Below the pieces are notes generated by a model. The model was not told where the DNA came from, searched no databases, and saw only the letters and a list, made by a program, of their open reading frames with translations. 24,478 nucleotides of DNA from Carex sylvatica (Eukaryota > Streptophyta > Magnoliopsida > Poales > Cyperaceae): NCBI GenBank assembly GCA_964058845.1, contig CAXKVR010000538.1, forward strand, positions 1-24,478, in the 5' to 3' direction. Each line of letters opens with the position of its first letter. Within the stretch, counting starts at the first letter, position 1. A program made the translations under genes and the position numbers. Shown piece by piece: positions 9,064 through 19,710 of the stretch.

Positions 9064-12000
9064 ATGGAGGAGGAGCAAACATCAATAGCAATAGAAATGG
9101 AAGAGAAGGAAGCCAGCGGGGACGAGAGCGTTGCGTTAACAGAAGAATCACCATTTAGGTTTGATGTGACACCTCTTCGTCTGTACCATTTCGCACATCA
9201 GTTCCGTAGCAGTGGGGCCAACAACAACAACAACAATTTTCTCAAAGGAGTGAAGTGGTCGCCTGATGGATCTTGCTTCCTCACCTGCTCCGATGATAAC
9301 TCTCTCCGCCTCTTCTACCTGTTCGTATCTTTTCCTCTCTCTCTTTTCTTGTGCTTTGGCTAATAGAATTCTAACGTCTGTTATATTTGCAAAATGACGC
9401 CCAAAAGCTTTGGGGGTTTATGCAAATTATACCTAAATTCTAGGTTCCGGGTCTGATTCTTCCCAATAGCTTCTTTCTCTTGCAAGAACTAAGATAGAAT
9501 TTAGATATTCTAAAATGTTCATGAAATGGCATATTTACCCTAACTTTAATTATTCCTAAGACAAACAGAACTCTAGTTAAGCCTTGTGGACACACACACA
9601 CAATATGTTAGAGATATTTGACTGACTAATACTGAAAGCAAAGCGATGGAATATGTTAGAGATATTCCAGGGGCAATATAGTCATTTTCTTATAAGGTAA
9701 CTCAGCTTTGGCAGTTGAGTCACAACTGGATTAATGCTAATATAGGGTATACCATGCGAAGAAATTTGATCCTTCTTAATTAAACTTGCTAAATGTTGAC
9801 CTCTTTACTCTATACCCTCTTCTAAGGCTAGACCTGAAAATGCTTGTACCACTGAGCACACTTCAACAGCTTCCTCTGATTCCTATGGTGCTGGACTTAT
9901 AGTAAATGAAGGTGAATCTGTTTATGACTCCTGTTGGTACCCCTACATGTCGGCATCAGGTATGATCATATCCAAATAATTCACTTCTTGATTTGGTTCA
10001 AGTGTTGTACTACTTGAGAAGCATAATATGTTATTAAAATAATATGCAGACCCGACAGGTTGCGTCTTTGCAAGTACAAGCAAAGATCATCCTATTCATC
10101 TTTGGGATTGCATTACTGGTCAGGTTGGTCTACTGCTCTTATCTTCAACCTCTGTTGAATGACTATCATATGTGTCAGACTGTTTGTTTTCTTTCTTAAC
10201 GAAGTATGATGATGCAGCTTAGGTGTACCTACAGGGCGTATGATGCCGTGGACGAGATCACTGCTGCACTTTCTGTTTCATTCAACTCTTCTGCAACTAA
10301 GTACTACTCACCTTTCTTCCTCTTTATCCTGGATTATTACATTTTCCGTTTCATTGGTTTGATACCAAGTACATGTCTTTGTTGCTTGCTAGACTTTTTG
10401 CTGGATACAACAAAGTGATAAGAGTATTTGATGTGCATCGTCCTGGTAGAGAATATGCAGAGTATTCTTTGAGTAAAGGCGAAGATGGTGCATCAGCAGG
10501 TCTGTACATTGCATGCTGTTGTGATAGCTGTTAATTTTTAAATTAGGAAACAATTATCAGAAAACTGTTTGTACCTGCCAGGTTTGGTGTCATCAATCTG
10601 CTTTGCTCCTGCTCAGGCTCAGAGCAGTATGTTTGCACTAGGTTCATACAACCAGACAACTACTGTCTATGAAGAGAACTCCATGGAGCCTTTATATATA
10701 CTACATGGCCAACAAGGTGGAGTTACCCAGGTTTGGTACTTTGATGTTTATAAGTAATAATGTGATCTGGCCTCATTAATTATTTTGTTAGTTCCCTTGA
10801 TAAAAAATCCGAACTGGACTTGCTAATGTTTTGAATTGTCAGGTTCTTTTCTCTAAAGATGGGAACTATTTATATACTGGAGGAAGAAAGGTACTTCGTA
10901 ATTCCTTTTTGCTCCATGTTAATTCTGTGTTTGCAATAATTTAAGGCAATTCAACCTTTAGAACCTGATAATGACATTACATTTCTTTTTCTCCCTAGGA
11001 TCCATATATACTTTGTTGGGATATTCGAAACACAGGGACAATTCTCTATAAGTAAGTCTAATTCCTTCCAATTTTTCTATTGTTTATGCCACATTGATTG
11101 TTGAATATGAGACTTGACCGTTAGTAACCTTGTAAATATGTATGAGTAGGTTGTACAGATCGTCAGAAAATACAAATCAGAGAATATCGTTTGATATTGA
11201 GCCTTCTGGGAGATACCTAGGCACTGGTGGTCAGGTACAAGTATTACCTTTTTGTTGCTGAAACTTTTTCCTGTTTTGTTTCAATTTTGTTTTGAGTCTT
11301 AAGCTTGGTAATGCACAACAACAGGATGGTGTTGTCCACATATATGATCTTCAAACTGGTCAGTGGGTCTCTGGCGTTCAAGCTGCAGCTGGTAATTTTT
11401 TAGGTTTTTTGAAAACTTTTTCCAATATGTTACCAGAATTTGCAAATTAACACCCAGCATTTGTCATATCTGAATGTAGCACCGTTCATCTTTGAATTGT
11501 TGCATAACCCCGATCAGTGAAACAAGTGTTTAGTAGAAAGAAGTGATTGATTGTTCCTACCATCTGGCAGTGACTCAACTTGTTCATGCAAATTCATGAA
11601 ATTTGGAAACTGACATTTAAGTTTGCTCTGCTTGGTTTTTAGTTTAATTTGGCCTTGGAAAGAAATTGGTTAGGAAGGTATGGTGAATCATTTCATATTT
11701 AACCGATTATTCTTATATGATATGTCTAGGCCAACAATTCCATGCTTTTTGCAAGTATTTCAAAAATGTTGATTATCAGTGGCAATTATTCTAACATTAG
11801 ATGATTAGATACTGTTATTTTTTATGTTGACTTTTACGAAATTGTAGGTACTGGGACACCTTTAATTTTTGTCACTAACCCCCCCCCCCCCCTCCTCCTC
11901 TTCTCTGTCTCTTTCAGATACAGTCAATGGGTTGTCCTTCCACCCGTATCTACCACTAGCAGCATCATCATCCGGGCACAGAAGGTTTGGCATGACAGAT

Positions 12001-12710
12001 GATGATGATGATTCTGAGGGAAGTTTCAGTTTAGCTGGTAAGAATATTTTTCCTTCCCTTGCATTATATCAACTGCAACCTATGTTTAATTCTCATCGAG
12101 TATTACTTTGCAGTTTCTAAAAAACAGGAAAATATAAGTGACATCCCCTCCCCCCAACAAAAGAAAAAAAAAAATCATTAGTATCTGCAAACCGTTCATG
12201 ATTTGTGGCTAACACAAAAGGTACATTGTGTCAAACTAACTAGCCAGTAGGGGAAAAAAATGTAGCAAATCACCACTTTTGGTCAGAGTTCACTGAACTC
12301 AACGTGCTTTTAAATGTTTATACTTTGTCAAGTTCTGCAAATTCCTTCTCTCTTGTTCTTCAATCATTTCTTTAAAACCCTAACCTAGATGAGAATAAAC
12401 CTGTTTAAATTATTTTCTACAAAGATAATTGAACAGGCAAAATTGTCCAGGGAAGAGCTGCTTAGAAAAAATAAATCGTCTGATTCATACTTGTCCATTC
12501 TAAAATGGGTCTCTTTTGCAAGTACCAAAACCATGCTTCTTCTGCCAAAGAATACTAATTCTGATTTTGTTCTTTTATGTATTTATTTATTTATTTTTGA
12601 AAAAAAAAGATCTAATGTTAGTGTGCCTAATGTTAGGTGATGAAAATTGTTGCTCTGTCTGGAGGTTTTCTTCCACCGAAGAAGTGTTGAGTCCACATCG
12701 TCTGCATTAA
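9064..12710 (+). CDS. TCAB1: Telomerase Cajal body protein 1-like WD40 protein, 12 exons, 414 aa
   Basis: Exons: 9064-9320, 9832-9959, 10050-10123, 10218-10300, 10393-10499, 10582-10730, 10843-10890, 10999-11051, 11150-11234, 11325-11391, 11918-12037, 12637-12710. They total 1245 nt with all phases consistent. An acidic N-terminus precedes WD40 blades: [128 protein letters not shown] and [20 protein letters not shown]. Together they match the TCAB1/WRAP53/WDR79 family, which in animals binds CAB-box scaRNAs and telomerase RNA and carries them to Cajal bodies. The intron 1 acceptor at 9832 was chosen because it yields LFYLPEN, the conserved NLP/YLPE-type join. The last six residues and stop come from an inserted MITE. 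The symbol is that of the animal orthologue. Confidence 0.92.
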
Positions 12711-12916
12711 CTCAAAAGAGAATATTTTGAGTTAATGTATTTGGACCGTTTGATTGTAAATGGAGCCCATTCGGCTCCGGATTATAATGTACGAGGTCTT
12801 TAATATTAGTGCAGATTTAATCTGCACGAATCTTAAAGTTGATCTGACGATTCATAAACATTAACTCAAAAGATTCCTTTTTGAGTTAATGCAGAGGATA
12901 CGAATTCAGAAGTGTT
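12680..12916. mobile_element. MULE-type MITE inserted in the last exon of the TCAB1-like gene
   Basis: A perfect 9-bp direct repeat agaagtgtt at 12680-12688 and 12908-12916 flanks a 219-bp element (12689-12907). The termini are imperfect inverted repeats, GAGTCCACATCGTCTGC and GAATTCGTATCCTCTGC (11 of 17 match). Both lead into a shared TGCATTAACTCAAAA block, so each end also forms its own small palindrome (TTAACTCAAAA...TTTTGAGTTAA). The 9-bp TSD is typical of Mutator-like elements. The element contains the stop codon of the upstream gene at 12708-12710. Confidence 0.9.
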
Positions 12917-13457
12917 GGGATGATAGCTTCATATAAGAATTAAGAATTGGTTTTTATTCTACATTTAATTATTGGCAGCATTAGTGAGTTACCTCCAAAT
13001 ACATTTTTGAGTGCACTTCAGGAATTAAATTGAAGTTCTTTTCTCCTAATCATATTCAAATCTAATGCTATTGAAATCTGCCTTTTGGATTTCTTTTATA
13101 GAATTTAGGTGAATTTTTTTTCAGATGTGGCAATTTTAAAAGCTGTTGCTTAGAGTTAGGATTGGTAGATATTTCTTGCCCAAAAGTGTGCGCATGATAT
13201 GTCTGCTACTAACAAGTATGATTCTAACGTATATCCAACTCTTATATAAAATATATATTTTTGAAAAAAGAAAATTATAGATGTGGTTTTAATTAGTTAG
13301 ATAACGTTCATCAAATCTGGCTCGTTGTGGAAAGACATTTAGTTCTTCAAATAATTTAAAATTAATGATTTTATGATTAATAACTACTTAAATTTTAAAT
13401 CAACTCAATTTAATACATGTCGTATTTAAATAATAATTAATGTATTTACAATTTTAT
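12917..13457. other. 3' flank of the TCAB1-like gene
   Basis: AT-rich; presumably includes the original 3' UTR, now pushed downstream by the MITE. A TGA at 12921-12923 lies in the frame the gene would have used without the insertion. No other feature recognised. Confidence 0.5.
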
Positions 13458-13791
13458 TAATTTAAAGAGTGAGGCTATGGTAATACGGAGTGACTCCTGC
13501 TATACATTCATATCATCAAACAGTCAATTCGATCCATTAAACACGATAGTCCAAACTCCAAAATGTACTTGGAGACCAAATTTACATTTTTCTATAAATA
13601 GGCAGCAAATCACTACCTTCTGTCTGATAGTCCACACTCCAAAATGTTTAGATGAACAATTTTCTACCTATCTAAAAAAATTTACAAAAATCTTAACAAT
13701 ATAAAATTTGGTCTTTAATACATTTTAATATGAAAATAATTCATTGGACGGGTCTAATATGCATATGACCATAGGCTCACTCTGATTTAAA
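13458..13791. mobile_element. MULE-type MITE, 316 bp, 8/9 TSD
   Basis: Termini GAGTGAGGCTATGGT at 13467 and, reverse complemented, GAGTGAGCCTATGGT ending at 13782 are inverted repeats with one mismatch in 15. Flanks taatttaaa (13458-13466) and tgatttaaa (13783-13791) match at 8 of 9. Inside, a segment starting gatagtccaaactccaaaat is repeated about 80 bp later as gatagtccacactccaaaat. No coding capacity. Confidence 0.75.
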
Positions 13792-14393
13792 TAATATTTT
13801 CCAATTATGCATACTACAAGGATTGAATATATAATAAAAGTTGAATGTACACTAAAGTTACTTTCTTTTTATTTTTCATCCTTAAAACAAGCTGACAAGT
13901 GCTAGAATAACTGCTGACACAATTGCAACCTACCGCAGTACCGCATTACGAATATGCAGACCTTATCTGAAAATAACCAGTGCCTCCTTAGCGAAAAGTA
14001 AGTAAGTAGAATATAGAGTTAAAAGGAGGATGTCTCAGCCAGCAAAAAAAGAAAGGAATAAAATACCACAGCACTACAGGGCATTTTCAGGATATACAAT
14101 GAAAAATTTAAGTATAATTTAGCAGTAAATTTAGCATGAAAATGAAAAGGGAAACGCAAAGACTTATATTGAATTGTAGCAGGGTATACACGGAATTTCA
14201 ACTCAAATAGGTTCTGTAGAAACTAACGCACAAATTGCAGTTTTCTGTGAATATTCTTATCTCAGTACAAAATTTGGGCTGACATCATCTATGATCTAGA
14301 ATCTTGGAGTTCCTATAATGCCAAGCAGGCTATCTTATAATACAGAGAATTAACAATGCACTATACTTCTACAATCTTTAGTTCTTAGCCAGT
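13792..14393. other. Intergenic, no gene recognised
   Basis: AT-rich spacer downstream of the convergent TCAB1-like and PPR genes. Open frames are short and featureless. Confidence 0.4.
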
Positions 14394-14561
14394 GAGGCAA
14401 ATAGCCTAATTATTGAGAATGGGGCGGTAGCGCAGTTGGCTAGGAAAAAGTCCCAAGACCGTTAGATACCTAAAGGTCGAGAGTTTGAGCCCCTCTCACG
14501 ACTCTGCAGCCTCTGTGAATCTTTAAAAAAAAAAACAGAGAGGCAAATAGCCTAATTATTG
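14394..14561 (+). mobile_element. Complete tRNA-derived SINE with 22-bp TSD
   Basis: An exact 22-bp direct repeat (beginning gaggcaaatagcctaatt) lies at 14394-14415 and 14540-14561. Between them is a 124-bp body, 14416-14539. An A box tagcgcagttgg at 14428-14439 and a B box gagtttgagcc at 14481-14491 form an internal RNA polymerase III promoter. The head ggggcggtagcgcagttggc resembles plant tRNA-derived SINEs. The body ends with an A11 run plus caga, consistent with target-primed reverse transcription. The A-to-B distance of 53 bp and lack of a convincing cloverleaf argue against a working tRNA. Confidence 0.9.
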
Positions 14562-14701
14562 TTGTTTCTAATCCAATTTATATGTCCAACAATAATACAG
14601 CAATCTTACAGTGAGGTCATTTGTCAATTTGGCTATCCTCCCTAGTTATCCTTTTCCTTTTCATTGCTTTACCTTTCGAGGTCTTCACTGAAGTATCAAT
14701 G

Positions 14702-16957
14702 TCAATGACCTGTACTTGTTTTTCTCTGGTCACCCTCAGGTTCTGAAAGGCAATCCTGCACTGTCTCATCAGAGAGCCCAAGGACTTGCTCTAAGTTTCC
14801 TTCACTATAATCAAAATCAACAAAGAAATTGTGGATCTCTTGTTCAGCCGCAAAACCAGCCTCTTTCATCTCTTCAAACAAGATTCTTGCCTCAGGAACT
14901 CTCTTCCTCTTTAGGAGGCCCATAATCAGCACATTGTAACCACTCTGACTGAGCTTGAATCCTTTGTTTGTCATCTCAGTATGAAGATACCATGCCTCCT
15001 TCATGTTCCTTGACTTACAATGACCCTTGATCAATATTTCATAGGTATTCTCATTGGGTGCCACCCCTTCAGAGCACATCCCCCTGTAGATATCAGTTGC
15101 CTCCTTCATATTCTTTTGGATGCAATACTGCTTCATGAGAGAGTTGTAGGTCGTGGAGATTGGTTTTACGTGCTTATCTACCATCCATTCCAGGAGCCGC
15201 CTCCCATCTTCTACCATACCCAACAAGCAAAAGCCATTCATCAGGACATTAAATGTAACTATAGTAGGTTGAATTCCTTTCTCAAGCATTTCCTGCAGTA
15301 AACCATGGGCCTTCTTAATTTCTCCAAATTTACAATAAGTATCTATTACAGTAGTATAAGTGTAGACATCAGGTTTTATCCCTGCCATCTCCATGTCCCC
15401 CATTGTTTTCATTGCTTGTTGTAGGTTGCCAGATTTACAAAATCCATTGATCAATGAGTTATAGGTGCACAGGTTTAATGCAAGTCCCTTTCTGCACATC
15501 TCATGCAAAAGCTCATTTGCCGTGTCCAGCTCACCTTGCTTGCACAGCCCATCAGACAGAGCAGTGTATGTCACCACATTGGGCTGGACACCCATTTCGA
15601 GCATTTTATTGTGCATATTAAAGGCTTCTTGTAGCCTTCCTTGTTTGCAATAGCCATCAATAAGACATGTATAAGTAACCTCATCGGCAATCAGCCCCTT
15701 TCTATGCATTTCTTCAAGGAGATGAAGTGCATCATCCATCTTCCCTTGCAGACAAAACCCACGGATCAATGTGGTAAAGGTGACTGCATCAGGCTCTAGC
15801 CTTTTCTTTTTCATATCATCAAGCATGTTATAGGCTGAATATAGGTCACCAATTTCACAAAATCCTTGAATTAAAGTGGTGTATACTACTACATCTGGAG
15901 TGATGCCCCAGTTTATCATACCCATGAGAATCTTCCTGGCATCAATCAGTCTTCCATTCTTGCAAAGGAGGTTCACGAAACTGGTATACGTGAAGGTGTT
16001 GGGCTTTAAGCTCTTGTTAGACATTTCATCGAACAACTCATGGGCACTGCTAAGCTCACCAAGTGAGCAGCATCCATCGATGAGAGTGCTATAAGTAATG
16101 ACATCTGGTAAAACCCCACCTTTCTTCTCCATATCAACAAGCACTGTCCGTGCATCAGCGACCTTCCCCGACCGGCATAGCCCATGGATTACAATGTTAT
16201 ATGATTTGGTGTTCCATCGGAAGTCACTTGCCTCAGGGAGCTCTTTGAATAAACACAGCATTTTATCAATGGGAAGGCGGCAGAGAAGTGCATTACAAGC
16301 ATCGTTGGAGATGAGGATGTTATATTTAAGCAGCTGGTGAAAGAGCGCTTCCGCATGGTCAAGGTTTCCAGTGTCAACAAGAGCATGGAACAGGAGGTCA
16401 AACAACGAGGGATGGGAACACCAATTCTTGTACGTGTAAATAACGAGGTGGATGAAATGTGGGGGAGGAGGAAGGAGGTGAAGGCCCTGCCGTAAGAGGC
16501 GCCGGGCCTCAGGAAGCTCGTGGTTAGTGAATGCGATACAGGCGGAGATGGCAATGGCTTCAGCTAGGGAGCGGTGGTAGTGGTGGTTGCGGCGGGGGCG
16601 TTTGAGAGAGTGAAACCAATTGAGGAGGGAGAGCACAAGAGGGAGGTGGGACCGTAGGGAGGGGAGGACCCACAGGAGGTGGTCGGTGCGGATTGTGGGG
16701 GCGAAAGGGGAAAGCACACAGACAAAGGAGGTTGGGTCGCTTGATGGATAGTGGTGATGCTGCCGGAGGGCAGAGGTGAGGTCTTGGACAAACTCGGCGT
16801 CGCGCACGGAGGTGATCTTCTTTGGAGAGTAGTCAGGGAATGGTCTGATTGCACCGCTTCTGATTTTGTCTACAGATGGGGAATATGTAGAGAGCAAAAC
16901 GGAAAGGGGGTGGGAGGAGTAGGAGCGGATCTTCTTCGCCGCGCTCAGAAATAGCAT
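14702..16957 (-). CDS. P-class pentatricopeptide repeat protein, mitochondrial (At1g05670-like)
   Basis: An intronless 2256-bp frame encodes 751 aa. The N-terminus MLFLSAAKKIRSYSSHPLSV is basic, Ser-rich and free of acidic residues, as expected of a mitochondrial targeting presequence. RPFPDYSPKKITSVRDAEFV follows, matching the start of the mature region I recall for Arabidopsis At1g05670. The middle part shows degenerate helices. From about residue 250 there are 13 consecutive 35-residue P-type PPR motifs (for example DVITYSTLIDGCCSLGELSS). The block IQPTIVTFNVLMNGFCLLGM is closely shared with At1g05670. The C-terminus is acidic and lacks E, DYW or SMR domains. P-class PPR proteins bind organelle RNA in a sequence-specific way. 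Orthology rests on recalled similarity along the whole length. Confidence 0.95.
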   Translation of the reverse strand: MLFLSAAKKIRSYSSHPLSVLLSTYSPSVDKIRSGAIRPFPDYSPKKITSVRDAEFVQDLTSALRQHHHYPSSDPTSFVCVLSPFAPTIRTDHLLWVLPSLRSHLPLVLSLLNWFHSLKRPRRNHHYHRSLAEAIAISACIAFTNHELPEARRLLRQGLHLLPPPPHFIHLVIYTYKNWCSHPSLFDLLFHALVDTGNLDHAEALFHQLLKYNILISNDACNALLCRLPIDKMLCLFKELPEASDFRWNTKSYNIVIHGLCRSGKVADARTVLVDMEKKGGVLPDVITYSTLIDGCCSLGELSSAHELFDEMSNKSLKPNTFTYTSFVNLLCKNGRLIDARKILMGMINWGITPDVVVYTTLIQGFCEIGDLYSAYNMLDDMKKKRLEPDAVTFTTLIRGFCLQGKMDDALHLLEEMHRKGLIADEVTYTCLIDGYCKQGRLQEAFNMHNKMLEMGVQPNVVTYTALSDGLCKQGELDTANELLHEMCRKGLALNLCTYNSLINGFCKSGNLQQAMKTMGDMEMAGIKPDVYTYTTVIDTYCKFGEIKKAHGLLQEMLEKGIQPTIVTFNVLMNGFCLLGMVEDGRRLLEWMVDKHVKPISTTYNSLMKQYCIQKNMKEATDIYRGMCSEGVAPNENTYEILIKGHCKSRNMKEAWYLHTEMTNKGFKLSQSGYNVLIMGLLKRKRVPEARILFEEMKEAGFAAEQEIHNFFVDFDYSEGNLEQVLGLSDETVQDCLSEPEGDQRKTSTGH

Positions 16958-17047
16958 CGCACCATTGCGATGGCGTTGTTAGTACGACTGTACGAGTCGC
17001 CGTAGTGGCTCTTTCAGCTGAATCAGGGATAAATCAGTGATGGCAGG

Positions 17048-17606
17048 CAGGGGCGGATGCAAGGTTTCTGTCGTAGTGTCAAAAATCAGATTCAATTAGT
17101 TTATTGGATTCAAAATCATTAACTAATAGAGTATAATTCAACATAACAAAAAATACATACCAATCAATATAATAAAAATACTAAATTATTTAAAAAAAAT
17201 CAACAATTCAACATTATAATAAACCATTAACATAACAAAAAACACAAATTACTTGAAAAAATCAGAATATGTAATTTAATATGTAAACCATTAACATAAT
17301 AAATTATTACATATTGATTTTTTTTAATATGTAAAAGAATATTAGAAATGTTGATTTTTTCAAGTAATTTATGTTTTTTGTTATGTTAATGGTTTATTAT
17401 GATGTTGAATTGTTGATTGTATTTTATTATGTTGAATTGTTGATTGTATTTTATTATGTTGAATTGTTGATTTTTTTAAAGTAATTTAGTACTTTTATTA
17501 TGTTGATTGGTATGTTTTTTTTGTTTATGTTGAATTATACCCTATTAGCTAATGGTTTTGAATCTGATTTCTGACATTCCTGACAGAAATTCTGCATCCG
17601 CCCCTG
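17048..17606. mobile_element. Large foldback element, 559 bp
   Basis: Both ends read CAGGGGCGGATGCA inward. The arms continue for about 200 bp as near-complements (for example gtataattcaacataa near 17130 and its inverse near 17530), leaving a short centre near 17280-17330. The right arm holds a duplicated unit of about 26 bp (gattgtattttattatgttg, then aattgtt). The flanks atggcagg and tacacgaa do not match, so no TSD is visible and the superfamily is unresolved. Confidence 0.75.
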
Positions 17607-18967
17607 TACACGAATCACATCACATGACCAACACACATACTTCAGACCAGAATGATGTTGTGCTGACATCTTGTCAGACTGAATATGAATGCTGAGAGAT
17701 TTGTGCAAAATAAGACATGTTGAAAACAGAACTAATTATTATTTCCGTGGACAACAGTTTAGTGTAATCTTGGATTTGTATTCCGTGCTAAGAAATATTA
17801 TAAATGTAAGGGTGTTAATGGAAGGATTTCATTATATGTATCGTATTCGAAAAAATGAGTATATATGAATAAAAAAAATTATTTATTATCTCATAAGGCA
17901 TGGCGGTATGTAGCTTAATGAGGACTGATACGGATATCAGTATATATAGAAATTTAATATTTATACGGAACGAGGCATACGATTTTATCTATAATTCAAT
18001 ATGTATGATACAGCTCTAAATTTGTTTTTTTTCATCTATTTTTTCATTTATTACTTCTTCATTTTTCTTGCTTTGAAAATATTTTATTGGAAGAATAAAT
18101 AGATGTGTCAATAGCACCATTTTATCCGTTTATCTGACTCGTATCGTATTCAATAAGACGGATATCAGTATAGTTTTTTTTTATCGTTAATTTATTGGAT
18201 ATAAGTATAAATAAATATTTTTTTCGTTGGTTTAATAAGTATGAGTATCCACCCGATCTGTATCTTATTTATTGACGTTCCAACATAAAAGACATCCGGT
18301 CGTACCCCCGTTCCCCTTGTGCGAACATAGTCGGACTGTTACAGTTTAAATTGTTGAATTTTTTTTATTTTAATTGAATCCAAAATAAAACATTTATTTG
18401 GGATAAAACGTTCGATTTTTAAAATTATTTAGTTAAGTTTGATATAACTTATGGTAGTTTACTTCTAATTTTACCATTCTAGTTTGACCACTAAAAGATA
18501 AAGAAATGTAATGTACGTAATACTAGACACATTATTATAAATTATCAACTTAGTATTGACATTATTAGTTACGAATTGAATTTTTTGTACCCAATATTAT
18601 TTAACCGAATTAAAGTTTAGTTTATTCAATTAAATTGTAAGTCGGTTGATCGGATTATTCATATTATTTGAGATATGTTTATGCAAACTAAATAAAAAGT
18701 TGGTTTAAATTTTTTTTTAATTCAGTACATCTTGTTTCTAGTTATAAACTTATAATCTATATATTAGAGTTTAAAAAATGAGGAGAGGTCAAAACATAAG
18801 AGTTATCTTTGACAACCAAAAAATTTAAAAATAAAGAAATAAAATGAGAGGTATGTTATTAGACCTATAACTAGTCTAACATTCAAATTTCATATATTTT
18901 AAGCACTGTTTTTTTTTTATAATTTTTTAAAGCATGTATCAAGAATAATCAATTTTGGATTGCATAA
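17607..18967. other. AT-rich intergenic, possible hAT remnant
   Basis: No gene. Between about 17808 and 18300 there are scattered gtatcgtattc, gatacggatatcag and gacggatatcag motifs like those of hAT subterminal regions. Candidate ends (taagggtgttaatg and a reverse-complemented ggaacgtcaat) and flanks match too poorly to define an element. From 18300 to 18967 I see only AT-rich sequence. Confidence 0.35.
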
Positions 18968-19578
18968 GCTTCAAGCTATGTTACTCCGATACTTCAGATT
19001 AGGCTCCGTATCCGTATCGGATACGTGTCAGATACCGATACGCATCTGATACGGCGTGGCGTATCTTTATTAATTCGATACAGTCCCTGATATGTCGTTG
19101 ACACTCCGGATACGGATTTGGATAACAGATACAACTGGAATATGTGATAATTGACACTGCCAGCGACATTATGAAATAAATATGCGTCTGTGCACCAGGC
19201 ACAAATTTCAACCCACCGCGCAAGACCTAAGTACCAGAAATAAAAAAAAATTAGCTCTACGAGAATCGAACTCGCTAACCTTAGCGTAAAGAAATTCGGC
19301 TTTACCACTGTGCTAAATTAAACTTGTTGTTAGAGTAGTGTATCTAAGATATTAAGATATTTAATATAAAACTTAGTTATTGTATCATCTGCAACCAAAT
19401 TGTTGAAATTTAATTTATATAATATGAGTGTTAAATTAATAATATAATTACAATAATAAAAAATAATATATTTAATAGGCGTATCGTATTCATGATTTTT
19501 GAAAATTACCGTATCGCCGTATCCGTATCGTATCCGATACGATACCCTTACCCGTATCCATGCAACATAGGCTTCAAG
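18968..19578. mobile_element. Non-autonomous hAT element, 595 bp, perfect 8-bp TSD
   Basis: The direct repeat gcttcaag at 18968-18975 and 19571-19578 flanks 18976-19570. Termini are CTATGTTACTCCGATAC and, from the right, CTATGTTGCATGGATAC. Both subterminal regions are dense in GTATCCGTATCGGATAC-type palindromic motifs. The inner part is AT-rich and holds a tRNA-like segment on the minus strand. The 8-bp TSD and subterminal motif clusters fit hAT. It ends only 30 bp before the TSD of the MULE at 19609. Confidence 0.88.
19250..19322 (-). other. Degenerate tRNA-like segment inside a hAT element
   Basis: Read on the minus strand, TAGCACAGTGG (19315-19305) is a good A box. AGTTCGATTCTC (19272-19261) is an almost perfect B box with its T-arm stem GCGAG/CTCGT, 43 bp downstream. 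A T-rich run follows, as at a Pol III terminator. The acceptor arms (TTTAATT and AGAGCTA) do not pair, so this is a tRNA pseudogene or SINE head and not a functional tRNA. Confidence 0.6.
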
Positions 19579-19710
19579 GTATTTGAAGTATTATGTGTTA
19601 ATTATTATTATATTTTGCCGAAATTTTTAAATATACCATATCCCAAAATTAACAAATCAAAACGCCATTTTTTAGCCAGAATTTTAAAAATTCCATGGCC
19701 GCTTATACGG

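Noticed and set aside
9601..9690. Direct repeat of aatatgttagagatatt in intron 1 of the TCAB1-like gene
   Set aside because: Only 17 bp, two copies about 48 bp apart next to a CA microsatellite. It looks like a small local duplication with no element structure.
14428..14500. A tRNA gene
   Set aside because: A and B boxes are present, but no acceptor stem or anticodon arm can be drawn, and the sequence has SINE boundaries with a poly-A tail and TSD.
19492..19710. Upstream part of the open frame that runs into the PMD fragment
   Set aside because: It crosses the end of one hAT element, the spacer and the MULE TIR. Only the part from about 19711 resembles a protein domain.
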